43,274 bases of DNA from GCA-020343675 sp964462945 (GTDB lineage Bacteria; Planctomycetota; Phycisphaerae; Sedimentisphaerales; Anaerobacaceae): NCBI GenBank assembly GCA_964462945.1, contig CAYWZW010000046.1, positions 1 to 43,274 on the forward strand, written 5' to 3'. The position numbers and the translations under genes were made by a program. Shown here piece by piece: positions 15,629-23,671 of this stretch (position 1 is the stretch's first letter; each line of letters starts with the position of its first letter). The notes beneath the pieces were generated by a model. The model saw only the letters and a program-made list of their open reading frames with translations. It was not told the DNA's origin and did not search any database.

Positions 15629-16060
15629 TTAGTAATACGGCACTGAAACCGTAGTCGTATTTCCAGTTAGTATGTCCTTGATATTAACCGTTATGGCTCC
15701 ATTGGTCACAATATCAATAGTGTAATCGCCAACAACGTACTGCCCGGCCTTCAACGGCGACGAGGTAGTTTCGCCAAACGCTTCATCGAGTATTTTGGTT
15801 GTCAATCTCGACAGCAGCGCCCGATTCAGGCTGTTCTTGAAGTCATCCATGGGATTGGTCGCCGTGTAGCCCGCGGCTCTTTCTATGTGTTTGTTCTGGG
15901 CGTCAGCGGAAGCCAGCAGCCACTGCGCATTAAAGGTGTCGCCGCCAAAAAACGGATTCAACGGCTTATAAACCAATGGTGAGGCCACAGCCACACCCGC
16001 CGGCATCAAGAGCAAACCACAAACAATACCGCACACAACATACCTCGATAACGTCTTCAT
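15629..16060 (-). CDS. csgF: CsgF, curli assembly factor
   Basis: 143 residues from the ATG at 16060, with GGAGA seven bases upstream; the longer frame to 16126 lacks a site. It has a Sec signal ending in VAVAS, then the diagnostic LVYKPLNPFFGGDTFNAQWL with AQN following. In E. coli this N-terminal part inserts into the CsgG pore, and the rest anchors the nucleator at the cell surface. Length is typical. It lies between csgE (80 bases upstream) and csgG (13 bases downstream). Confidence 0.93.
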   Translation of the reverse strand: MKTLSRYVVCGIVCGLLLMPAGVAVASPLVYKPLNPFFGGDTFNAQWLLASADAQNKHIERAAGYTATNPMDDFKNSLNRALLSRLTTKILDEAFGETTSSPLKAGQYVVGDYTIDIVTNGAITVNIKDILTGNTTTVSVPYY

Positions 16061-16139
16061 CTTTGTCTCCTTTCGCGAACTTACCGACCACTTTCCGCAT
16101 CCCGGCAACCGGGAAACGCAAAACACTATACGCTGATTC

Positions 16140-16823
16140 TTATATACCTGTTCCCACCAAATCCGGCGTTTTCATCTGGTATTTCTCATAGTTAATCAGA
16201 TATTCCTTCGTTACCTCCATGGCCTGCTGAGCCGCTTCTTCGATCTCTTCAGATCTTGGTCTAAGCATGCTGTTCCAGATTGTCCTCTCGTTCACATCGA
16301 CCTGGACCCAGCTTCCCCACATTGGGCTGGCTCTCTCGGCGATCACAATATTGTAGTCCTTCACGGCGATCCCCTGTGGGGCTTCCCAGCGAAGAAAGAA
16401 ATATTCGTAAAAATCATAGCCGACCTTCGTCATGGTCTCTTGCATTATGAGTCCGGTTATCTCCCGCATCAATCCTTCCTCTGCCGCCACCTGTTGTTTT
16501 CCCGCCGCCGTTTTTGCTTCCTCGGCCGCCGCTGCCACTAGTTGACTGAGCCTTTCCGCGGTCGAAGCTCTCTGGGCGTCGGCTTCCTGCTGCTTGGCGG
16601 CAACCTCCCGGGCGGGTCTTGCTCCTGCCGCTGGAGTTTTCTCGTCGGGTTTTGCCTCTTTTTCCTTCGCTGTTGCGGCTTTCACAGCACCGGAAGGTTT
16701 CTTTGTTGCCTCGGCCGTTTCTTTTGGCCCTGTTTTTTCCTGCTTCACTCCGATAGCTGGACCCGTCTGCGTACACGCCAGGGTAAACGTGAACATGGCC
16801 AAAACGATCCAAAGGCTTCGCAT
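16140..16823 (-). CDS. csgE: CsgE-domain protein with N-terminal lipoprotein-like signal and long linker
   Basis: 227 residues; AAGGAGAA precedes the ATG. The C-terminal part (about 118-215) is CsgE: GLIMQETMTKVGYDFYEYFF, then SPMWGSWVQVDVNERTIW. In E. coli CsgE is a soluble periplasmic cap that delivers subunits to CsgG. Here the N-terminus is a hydrophobic signal with a TLAC lipobox-like site (Cys17; the -3 residue is atypical). About 95 residues rich in Ala, Lys and Glu follow, likely an extended or helical linker. The protein is roughly twice the usual size and probably membrane-tethered, which is inferred. It is first in the csgEFG operon. Confidence 0.88.
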   Translation of the reverse strand: MRSLWIVLAMFTFTLACTQTGPAIGVKQEKTGPKETAEATKKPSGAVKAATAKEKEAKPDEKTPAAGARPAREVAAKQQEADAQRASTAERLSQLVAAAAEEAKTAAGKQQVAAEEGLMREITGLIMQETMTKVGYDFYEYFFLRWEAPQGIAVKDYNIVIAERASPMWGSWVQVDVNERTIWNSMLRPRSEEIEEAAQQAMEVTKEYLINYEKYQMKTPDLVGTGI

Positions 16824-17105
16824 TTATTCTCCTTGCGCTAACTGACACCCAAAAACCTTGCCTTATTGCCCTTGCAAACCTCCTCTGAGGATGGCCAGCA
16901 AGTCAGCTTTACCGAAAAATCCACTACTTTTCTTTGTTAGCAGCGTAGCGCCAGAGCACAAGGACACACACCGTCCTTCTCATTGCTCATTAACAAGCAG
17001 TTTAGCATGTTAGGATTGGAAAGTCAAGTAAAATCGGAAGGTTTTTTTCGAGTTTCCCTCATATTCTTTGTTTCCTTATTTAACGAGTTCAGCCCCTGTT
17101 TACCA

Positions 17106-18557
17106 TCATATATGAACAACGTTGATCCCGGCGAGCTGGCAGTACGCCTTGAACGGAAGCTCCAGGTCGCCGTATATGAAGAGCTGATGGAAGCCTTTCG
17201 TGTCGCGGGCGTCGGCCACGTCGTCCAGCTCCAGCTCGACCGAGGTCCGGCAGCCGCCCGCGGGCGGGGTCTCGATATTGGCAAGCACCTTTCCCGTGCC
17301 TAAGATAATGGATTCCGGGCCCTGGAATTTCATGATGGTCACCTTCTGGCCTTCCTTCCAGAGCACTTGTGGTGCGACGCCGGTTTTGGACTCCGAGTGA
17401 CTTCGCAGAATGAAAGGCTCCGGCGGCTTGTCGAAGCCGGCGAGCTTAGTCGGGCAGGAGCAATGGGCGCCCATCAGCGTATTGTTGACGGTATTCGGTG
17501 CCGGGTCCTGCATGAAGCCGGGCCTGTCAAACAAGAGACTCGTCAGCCGCAGCGAGATCGCGGAGTTCCATTCCGCCTCGCAGGCGCCGACCGAGCCTTC
17601 ATCGTTCAGCCGCAGCCAGGCCATGCACGGGGGAGCGGGAATCAGCCGATTCTCAACCAAGGGCAGGCAATCAACCGAGATGCCCTGGCAGTTGTCCGCG
17701 GCCATGATCCGCCGGGCCAGCACGTAATTCTTCACGGAGTTGATGATGTCCTGCTTTGTCGGCTCGACGATTTTCCTGGCGTTTTTGCTGTAGTAGTCAG
17801 CCAGCTCTTGCACCTCGTCGCTTTGTTCGACCTTTCTATATTCCTCCGGGTAGCGCGAGCGGGGCACGTAGTGGAGCGTCGTACCGATGACGTTCAGCGT
17901 GCGGTCCTGCTCCTTGTCGCCCTGGACGATGCACAGGCGGGTATTCTTCATGTCCCATATCGTTCGGAGCATTCGTACCCCGAAAGCGAGCCAGTCGAGG
18001 TCCTGCGTGGCGGCGACATAGACGCCGGGGATGTCCCGCGTGCCCTGGAGGTGCTGGGTGAAGGAGGTCCCCATCGGGCTAAAGACAACCGTCGGGACCT
18101 CGCCGCGGTTCTTGGCGATATTGTCAATGTGGGGCCAGGATTGATTGAGGCTCATACTGACAACCACAAGGCCGTTCGGGGGCTGCGTTTTGAGCTGATC
18201 GAGACAGGTCTTGACAGCGTTCTCGTCCACGAGCGGTTCGGGCTTGACGTCAAGCTGAACACCGTACTTCTCGGCGGCGGAGGTGAGTATTCTCGTATAG
18301 TCGCGCTGGCGGGCGTCGATGTCATACGCCGCACCGGGCCAGCCCATCCAATAGCCCTTGACGTCCGGCCGCACGAACACAGCGCGAACCAGCGGCTTTC
18401 CGGCGGACTTCGTCTCCGCGGCAAAAAGCGACGAGGCGAAATCGAACAGGCCCGTCTGCGCAGCCACCGCCAGGGCGCCGGCGCTTGTTAAGAAACGACG
18501 ACGATTCAGCAACAAAGGACAGCACGATTGGGCACAGGTCTTCTCGGTTTTCATCAT
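17106..18557 (-). CDS. Tat-exported L-fucose/arabinose-isomerase-like protein
   Basis: 483 residues; AGGAGC precedes the ATG. NRRRFLTSAGALAVAAQTG is a twin-arginine signal. The body resembles the FucI/AraA isomerase fold: Rossmann-like repeats (NGLVVVSMSLNQSWPH, VFSPMG) and a C-terminal barrel with GFHQLFIYGDLELP. Metal-ligand-type residues appear present: Glu327 in GACEAEW, Asp351 in FMQDP and His365 in GAHCSCP. Fucose isomerase normally acts in the cytoplasm on free fucose, so an exported relative is odd. It lies 23 bases downstream of the sulfatase on the same strand, suggesting a joint role in handling sulfated fucose-containing glycans. Enzymatic activity is unproven. Confidence 0.7.
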   Translation of the reverse strand: MMKTEKTCAQSCCPLLLNRRRFLTSAGALAVAAQTGLFDFASSLFAAETKSAGKPLVRAVFVRPDVKGYWMGWPGAAYDIDARQRDYTRILTSAAEKYGVQLDVKPEPLVDENAVKTCLDQLKTQPPNGLVVVSMSLNQSWPHIDNIAKNRGEVPTVVFSPMGTSFTQHLQGTRDIPGVYVAATQDLDWLAFGVRMLRTIWDMKNTRLCIVQGDKEQDRTLNVIGTTLHYVPRSRYPEEYRKVEQSDEVQELADYYSKNARKIVEPTKQDIINSVKNYVLARRIMAADNCQGISVDCLPLVENRLIPAPPCMAWLRLNDEGSVGACEAEWNSAISLRLTSLLFDRPGFMQDPAPNTVNNTLMGAHCSCPTKLAGFDKPPEPFILRSHSESKTGVAPQVLWKEGQKVTIMKFQGPESIILGTGKVLANIETPPAGGCRTSVELELDDVADARDTKGFHQLFIYGDLELPFKAYCQLAGINVVHI

Positions 18558-18580
18558 TATTGCTCCTGAAAATATGAGGT

Positions 18581-20041
18581 CTAAATCCTACGCATCGTCA
18601 TTTGAGCCGTCACGGTCCCCTGCTCTGCGGGCAGCGGCCAATGCTCCGAAGGCGTATGGGCAGCTTTCATACACTCTTCGATCTTCGCTACCACTTCCGG
18701 ATGCCGGTCGGCTACGTTCTTCGTTTCACCCATGTCATCTTTCAGGTTGTACAGCTCTATCGGCCCATCGGGATTCTTGGCCACATCAAGCCGAACGCCC
18801 TTCCAGCCGCCCATCCGCACAGCCTGCTTCTTGCCCTGCTCGTGAAACTCCCAGTAAAGAAACTCATGCCGGCCCTGTCTGCGAGCCTGGCCCAGAAGGG
18901 CCGGGACGATGGAGATGCCGTCAATGCCTTCCGGCGCTTGGGCGCCGGTTAGCTCGCAGCAGGTCGGCACAAAGTCCCAGAACGCCAAGACGTGGCCGCT
19001 GACCGCGCCGGCGGCGACGTGGCCCGGCCAGCGGGCGATCAGCGGCACGCGAATGCCGCCCTCATAGACGGCTCGCTTGTAGCCTCGCAGCGGGCCGGAG
19101 CTGTTGAAGAACGCCGGGTCGCCCCCGCCTTCTTTGTGCGGGCCGTTGTCGCTGGAAAACATCACCAATGTCTTGGCGTCCAGGCCAAGCTCTTTGAGCC
19201 TCGCCATCAGCCTGCCGATGTCGCGGTCCATGCGCGTGATCATGGCGGCGTGTCCCTTCTGCGGCTCGGGCCAGTCCTTGTCGGCGTATGGTTCGAGCGA
19301 AGGCACTTCCATGCCTTTATCTTTCGCCTCGTTATTGGCGTGCGGAATGGTGTAGGCCAAATAGAGGAAGAAGGGCCTGTCCTTGTTTCGCTCGACGAAG
19401 GCCAGGGCCTCCTGCGTAAACAAATCATGTGAATACTGCACGCGCTTGGTCGCGACGCCGCCGGGCGGATTGACGTCCTGGACCTCGTTCTCCAGCCGGA
19501 CTTTTTCTTCATTGCGCCAGAGGTACGTCGGATAGTAGTTGTGCGCGTGTCTCTGGTTGAGATAGCCGAACCAGTAATCGAAGCCCTGCCTGTTCGGGAT
19601 GCCCGTGCTGCCCTCCTCGCCCAGCCCCCACTTGCCGATGATGCCGGTGGCGTATCCGGCCTGCTTGAGCAGCTCGGCGACGGTCACATCCGACGGCCGC
19701 AATGGAACGTTGGCGTTGCCCCGGACAAGTGCGTGGCCGGTGTGCAGGCCGGTCATCAGGCAGCACCGCGAAGGCGCGCAAACCGTGCTGCCTGCGTAAT
19801 GGTCGGTGAAACGCATCCCCTCGGCGGCTAATTCGTCGACATTCGGCGTCTGGATGACCTTCTGCCCGTAGCAGCCTAAGTCCCCATAGCCCAAATCGTC
19901 GGCCAGAATGAAAATGATGTTGGGCTTGTCCGCCTTTGCAGCCTCCCTTCCGCGTCCTTCGCTCTGACAACCCGCAACGAGCGAGGACACCGCCCCAAGC
20001 CCCATCATCGTCAAGAATTCCCGTCTGGTTTGTTCTCTCAT
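18581..20041 (-). CDS. Sulfatase (arylsulfatase A-like), Tat or lipoprotein exported
   Basis: 486 residues from the ATG at 20041, preceded by AGGAG; the frame could be extended to a TTG at 20056 without support. The N-terminus TRREFLTMMGLGAVSSLVAGC combines a twin-arginine motif with a lipobox (Cys25). The catalytic motif CAPSRCCLMTG has Cys88 (converted to formylglycine). The metal-binding Asp pair is in FILADDLGYGDLG, and SSDNGPH supplies the remaining ligands. It should remove sulfate esters from polysaccharide outside the cytoplasm. The gene heads a two-gene unit with the fucose-isomerase-like protein. An anaerobic or radical-type maturase is not in the window. Confidence 0.95.
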   Translation of the reverse strand: MREQTRREFLTMMGLGAVSSLVAGCQSEGRGREAAKADKPNIIFILADDLGYGDLGCYGQKVIQTPNVDELAAEGMRFTDHYAGSTVCAPSRCCLMTGLHTGHALVRGNANVPLRPSDVTVAELLKQAGYATGIIGKWGLGEEGSTGIPNRQGFDYWFGYLNQRHAHNYYPTYLWRNEEKVRLENEVQDVNPPGGVATKRVQYSHDLFTQEALAFVERNKDRPFFLYLAYTIPHANNEAKDKGMEVPSLEPYADKDWPEPQKGHAAMITRMDRDIGRLMARLKELGLDAKTLVMFSSDNGPHKEGGGDPAFFNSSGPLRGYKRAVYEGGIRVPLIARWPGHVAAGAVSGHVLAFWDFVPTCCELTGAQAPEGIDGISIVPALLGQARRQGRHEFLYWEFHEQGKKQAVRMGGWKGVRLDVAKNPDGPIELYNLKDDMGETKNVADRHPEVVAKIEECMKAAHTPSEHWPLPAEQGTVTAQMTMRRI

Positions 20042-20182
20042 GATCGCTCCTGTCAATCAAGATTAGATACCGAAGTATATGAAGCGCGTCAAATGGTGTC
20101 AACCGTGAAAAACCCGGTTTGATCTGAGCAAGCTGAGTGCGGCGGACCCTCCGACAGAGACAAAAATAGGGTACGTCCTTCT

Positions 20183-21388
20183 CTACTGGCTCTCACTCTT
20201 GGTGATTTGTAGTGCTTTTCGCTGACTTTCCTGGCTCACGATCTCGATCACTTCGCGGACATTAGGCGTACCCGTCTGACGGTTTCTCCCAACCAGTCTC
20301 GCGTTGAGTTGACGCACGAGTTCTGCAACCTCTGTGCGTTCTTCGCCATAGTTCAGGAAGAATAACGCACCCTGGGCCTTGTAAGTATCGTTTCTCGCGA
20401 AGTTACGGAGCCACGCGGGAGAAGGATCAGATACAATTGCAGCATCGGCTAAAGCTAGCTCGATTAAGGATGCCTTTCCAGCACCTCCACGGAACCATTT
20501 TTGAGTCGGCTTTGCCGCAGATATAATCGTCACCCGCGACTCATCCCAGATATCCTGCAGGTCCCTGCGAACACTGAATTGCAATATGCCCTCCGCCAGA
20601 CAGATAATAACATGGGCACCTTGTTCCAGTGCAATGCGAATCACCGGTCGCTCAACCTGTGCTGAGTACCCGACGAGCACCGAGACAGATGGACGTGCAA
20701 TCTCGCGAACACATGCGAGTACGGCTTGTATCTCACGGTCGGATGGCTTGATTGAGGGCAAGAAACCTACGACCGCCGCATCTATCGCTCTGGGATCTCC
20801 CTTCACGTAGATTGTCGCATCAGACCTACCGCGTAAACGCTGCGGATAGTACACGTCGCCTGGGCGGAGTCGCACGATGCCAAGGTTGTCAAGCTCTCTC
20901 AATGCCTGCTCATCAATGCGCTCACCCGCAGCACGCGAAGAAGATGGTCCAAAGACCATAATTTGCGCATCAAGATCGCCCAGAGCATCCTCCATCATCG
21001 GCCGGACGCGAGACCACTCCAGACCACCATGACCACACCCCAAGGCAGGAACTGCAACACGGACCCTTCCACGCTTGGCCACGAAATCATGCAGCCAACG
21101 CAGCCCTTTTTCGACATACTCATACTTAGACGGCTGCCGCCAATGGTCCTTGGTCGGCAAGTTCACTACAGTCACACGCTCGTCAAAATCGTTCTTCTCC
21201 CATACGTGCGGCCGCCCTGGTCGAACCTCGCCAGCTTTGCAGGCTTTGACGTAATCTTTGAACATCTCAGGGTACTGGGCCTTGAAGGCGAGGGCGACCC
21301 CAGCGCCCATAACACCCACACAGTTGACACTGTTGACCCGGATGTCCGCAGGCGTTACGAGGATGTCCCCATTTGCATAACAAATCAT
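20183..21388 (-). CDS. DarG-like macrodomain fused to a DprA/SLOG-like domain
   Basis: 401 residues. Positions 1-145 are a macrodomain of DarG type: NGDILVTPADIRVNSVN, GVMGAGVALAFK, VNLPTKDHWR and ALGCGHGGLEW. Lys80 in PTK matches the catalytic lysine described for DarG, which removes ADP-ribose from DNA. From about 165 the sequence turns into a DprA-like Rossmann fold: LGIVRLRPGDVYYPQRLRG, ATIYVKGDPRA, VSVLVGYSAQ and LEQGAHVIICLAEGI. The SLOG superfamily binds nucleotides or DNA, but the classic DprA loop is degenerate. The ATG lies 4 bases after the DarT-HD stop, so the genes are co-translated. Predicted role: antitoxin, with the SLOG part as sensor or regulator. The macro call is firm; the SLOG call is by pattern. 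Confidence 0.82.
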   Translation of the reverse strand: MICYANGDILVTPADIRVNSVNCVGVMGAGVALAFKAQYPEMFKDYVKACKAGEVRPGRPHVWEKNDFDERVTVVNLPTKDHWRQPSKYEYVEKGLRWLHDFVAKRGRVRVAVPALGCGHGGLEWSRVRPMMEDALGDLDAQIMVFGPSSSRAAGERIDEQALRELDNLGIVRLRPGDVYYPQRLRGRSDATIYVKGDPRAIDAAVVGFLPSIKPSDREIQAVLACVREIARPSVSVLVGYSAQVERPVIRIALEQGAHVIICLAEGILQFSVRRDLQDIWDESRVTIISAAKPTQKWFRGGAGKASLIELALADAAIVSDPSPAWLRNFARNDTYKAQGALFFLNYGEERTEVAELVRQLNARLVGRNRQTGTPNVREVIEIVSQESQRKALQITKSESQ

Positions 21389-21392
21389 AAGG

Positions 21393-22736
21393 CTACGCTC
21401 CAGCTACAAATCCCATTCGCTCACACACGCGCTTCTGAAGTGCAGATATCTCACGTCCATACATGGTGATCCACAGAGGGTTTATGGCCGCCATATCCGC
21501 CTTCCCAAGGGCTGTGAGCATCGTGAGCACCCGGATATTCTTGCAGATCTTGTCAAGCTGTTTCTCATCACGTCCTTTGGCCACTATATCTCCGACCAAG
21601 TCATGATAGCATACCAGTCTTAGCAATGTTTTGGCGTCTGCAAGGCTGAGTCCACCAATCTCCTCAGAGAGGATCCTCGTTAACATCTCCGCCGATCTGA
21701 TTGCATGATCTGGGTCGCCCTTCTGTTTTCCGGCGTTCTTGATCCAACGGGACTTCGGTCCCTTCCCAATATCATGAAAGAAAGCCGCCAGTTCAATGAG
21801 CTCCTTATCCGAAGCCCCAAGCTGCCTGTACTCCTCGCTCTGGCGCACATGTTTAACGACCTTCAGTGTATGTGTTCCGACATCGTCCTTGTGGACTGTG
21901 TTATCCGTTGCTAATCCGATCAGCTCCTCGACTTCTGGAATGCAAGACATGTCTTCACGCAGCGCCGTCAAAGCGCCGGTGGGAGAGTTAAACCTGTGTT
22001 GCGGTTGCGCAGCGAGCGCCTCCTTAACCGCCTTCACAGCCCGTTTGTATGCCTTCATTGTGAAGAATGGCCCGGTGACTAAGGACTCCAAATTCGCTTC
22101 GGGCCACTTCGTGTAGTAGAAGTGAGGATCATAAACAATCTCGGGTACGCTCAACGCAGCATTCTTGTATGCCTCGACTACTTGCTCTCGAATCCACTCG
22201 TTCCAAACAACAATATATGAGGGATTACGTGCGCTAAGACACTTGTGAATGAGCACTTCCGCCATGCGGGCCTGCTTTTCAGCATCAGAAGACATCTTCC
22301 ACTTCAGAGAATCGATAGCCTTCCACTTGAGGCGAGCCAGGTCCACCGGATCGCTGTAAAAGTTCGGTGGATCAACTGTATTTGCCGAGGCATCTGTGAA
22401 TACAACATCGGGGCGCTCGATGATCTCAATGGGGTATGCGAAATATATCAGGTGCTGTTGATCCACATTTTTTGCATTGACCACGGCCAGAAGCATCGAC
22501 GATCGCTTACAGAAGTAAAAGGGTACGTAGTCATGGACGACCCCATCCGGCCCACAGGTTACTCGCATTTTGGCTCGGCGCTCTTGAATGCTTTTCTCTG
22601 CAATCGAGACGTGTTGAATCCCGAGCCGGTCCTTCTCGTTGCAGGACAGAAGACCGTATTTCAGGATACTCGAGAGATTTCTCAGGTGGGTGAACTGATA
22701 GACGAAGCGTCCCTTATGTTCTGCCGGTATCGCCAT
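21393..22736 (-). CDS. DarT-type DNA ADP-ribosyltransferase fused to an HD phosphohydrolase
   Basis: 447 residues; the ATG at 22736 follows AGGGGATAA. The N-terminal 215 residues match DarT (DUF4433): FTHLRNLSSILKYGLL with His17, an Arg pair at 53-54, DYVPFYFCKRSSMLL, and MAEVLIHKCLS with Glu160, the position of the catalytic Glu in DarT. DarT attaches ADP-ribose to single-stranded DNA bases. From about 280 a GlnD-type HD domain follows: THTLKVV (His288), FFHDIGKGPKSRW (His321-Asp322), DHAIRSAE (His344), CYHD (His378) and GKADMAA (Asp414). All metal ligands are present. DarT normally lacks such a domain. The partner macrodomain gene follows after 4 bases. Predicted: toxin of a phage-defence or growth-control operon, with the HD part possibly hydrolysing a nucleotide signal. 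Confidence 0.85.
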   Translation of the reverse strand: MAIPAEHKGRFVYQFTHLRNLSSILKYGLLSCNEKDRLGIQHVSIAEKSIQERRAKMRVTCGPDGVVHDYVPFYFCKRSSMLLAVVNAKNVDQQHLIYFAYPIEIIERPDVVFTDASANTVDPPNFYSDPVDLARLKWKAIDSLKWKMSSDAEKQARMAEVLIHKCLSARNPSYIVVWNEWIREQVVEAYKNAALSVPEIVYDPHFYYTKWPEANLESLVTGPFFTMKAYKRAVKAVKEALAAQPQHRFNSPTGALTALREDMSCIPEVEELIGLATDNTVHKDDVGTHTLKVVKHVRQSEEYRQLGASDKELIELAAFFHDIGKGPKSRWIKNAGKQKGDPDHAIRSAEMLTRILSEEIGGLSLADAKTLLRLVCYHDLVGDIVAKGRDEKQLDKICKNIRVLTMLTALGKADMAAINPLWITMYGREISALQKRVCERMGFVAGA

Positions 22737-23183
22737 GAAGTTATCCCCTATCAGTCTGGAAAAACTTGCATGGATGCACGCCTTCGACCGCGACCTCTAC
22801 CTGAGCTTCCCCACGAGACCTGCTGCCGATTGCCACTGGATTTGTCCTGTGCTTCACCTGCTTGCCCTGTTCATTCAGCTCCGTACCTGATGCTTAGTCT
22901 GACGCCATGTACTCTTCATACATGGGTAGCGTCGGACATCGTGGCCTCTGTCCACCTCGCCCCGTCGTTGCTCATCTCACCGCCCTCGGACTTCCCCGGC
23001 CATCCCGTTCATTTCGACCTTGCCATATCTCGGCGGCCCATATAAGGCTCCAAATGATTTGTCTCAGTTTTACCAGGGGTGTTTCTCTGGGCCGTATTAT
23101 CGCCGATGCGGGCGAAGGAAGCAAGGAAAAAAGTGGGAAGTAACAAGTAACACCAAGTGTACATAACAAATGCGATTGTTTGG
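22737..23183. other. Gene-free upstream region of the DarT-HD operon
   Basis: The plus-strand frame 22245-23045 is mostly antisense to the toxin gene and has no domain. An inverted repeat CCATGTA (22905-22911) / TACATGG (22919-22925) lies about 170 bases upstream of the toxin start and could be an operator; no clear promoter boxes were found. Confidence 0.4.
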
Positions 23184-23301
23184 GTCATTTCGAGCCCTTC
23201 GACCCTGCTCAAGGGCAGGCTCCGCAAAGCGGAGTCGAGAAATCTGTTTTTAGTAGATTTCTCCACTTCGGGCCACTTCATGGCCCTCCGGTCGAAATGA
23301 C
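23184..23301. repeat. Palindromic GTCATTTCGAG...GTCGAAATGAC element
   Basis: The left arm is GTCATTTCGAGCCCTTCGAC, continuing to GAGTCGAGAAATCTG. After a short AT turn (TTTTTAGTA) the right arm reads GATTTCTCCACTTCGGGCC, then GGTCGAAATGAC. The termini are a 10-bp perfect inverted repeat. The inner unit CCTTCGACCCTGCTCAAGGG resembles the short TCGA/CTCAGG repeats, so the family may be composite. Confidence 0.85.
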
Positions 23302-23381
23302 AAAATCGCAAATCTTAGTTGCAAGTGGTGCGATAGGCGACAAGATGCAACGTCGTGGGCTCTGACCAGCCGTTCGGGCAG

Positions 23382-23606
23382 TTAGGCCGTCGTCAACGCC
23401 CGCTCGACCTCCGCCGGGAACTCGACCAGGATGAACTGGCTGCGATGGTAAAGGTAGTCTTCTCCGCTCTCGTCAACCACCCGAAGCATCTCATCCTTGG
23501 CCGCCTCCTCATCGAGCAGAACTTCGTAGATCTTCCGCACAATCAGCGAGGCCTCGTAATCGGTATTGTCAACACATACGGCAAATTGTCGCTTCTGAGT
23601 GTTCAT
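23382..23606 (-). CDS. Small conserved protein of unknown function (74 aa)
   Basis: It begins MNTQKRQFAVCVDNTDYEAS and continues through LIVRKIYEVLLDEEAAKDEM to a C-terminal FPAEVERAL. It is acidic, without signal or membrane segment, and probably a small alpha/beta cytoplasmic protein. The N-terminal 26 codons recur in decayed form at 25175-25252, on the far side of the AbiE operon. No function is recognised. Proteins with this wording occur as single small ORFs in related bacteria (from memory). Confidence 0.7.
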   Translation of the reverse strand: MNTQKRQFAVCVDNTDYEASLIVRKIYEVLLDEEAAKDEMLRVVDESGEDYLYHRSQFILVEFPAEVERALTTA

Positions 23607-23671
23607 GCTTCACAGTTATAGCCTACCAGATACCTGGAACGGGAACAAGCTTTTCTCGTGTCGTGCGGCGG

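Noticed and set aside
17367..18491. 374-codon plus-strand frame
   Set aside because: Antisense to the fucose-isomerase-like gene, which has a clear signal and fold.
22245..23045. 266-codon plus-strand frame over the toxin gene and its upstream region
   Set aside because: Mostly antisense to DarT-HD; the remaining part has no recognisable feature.
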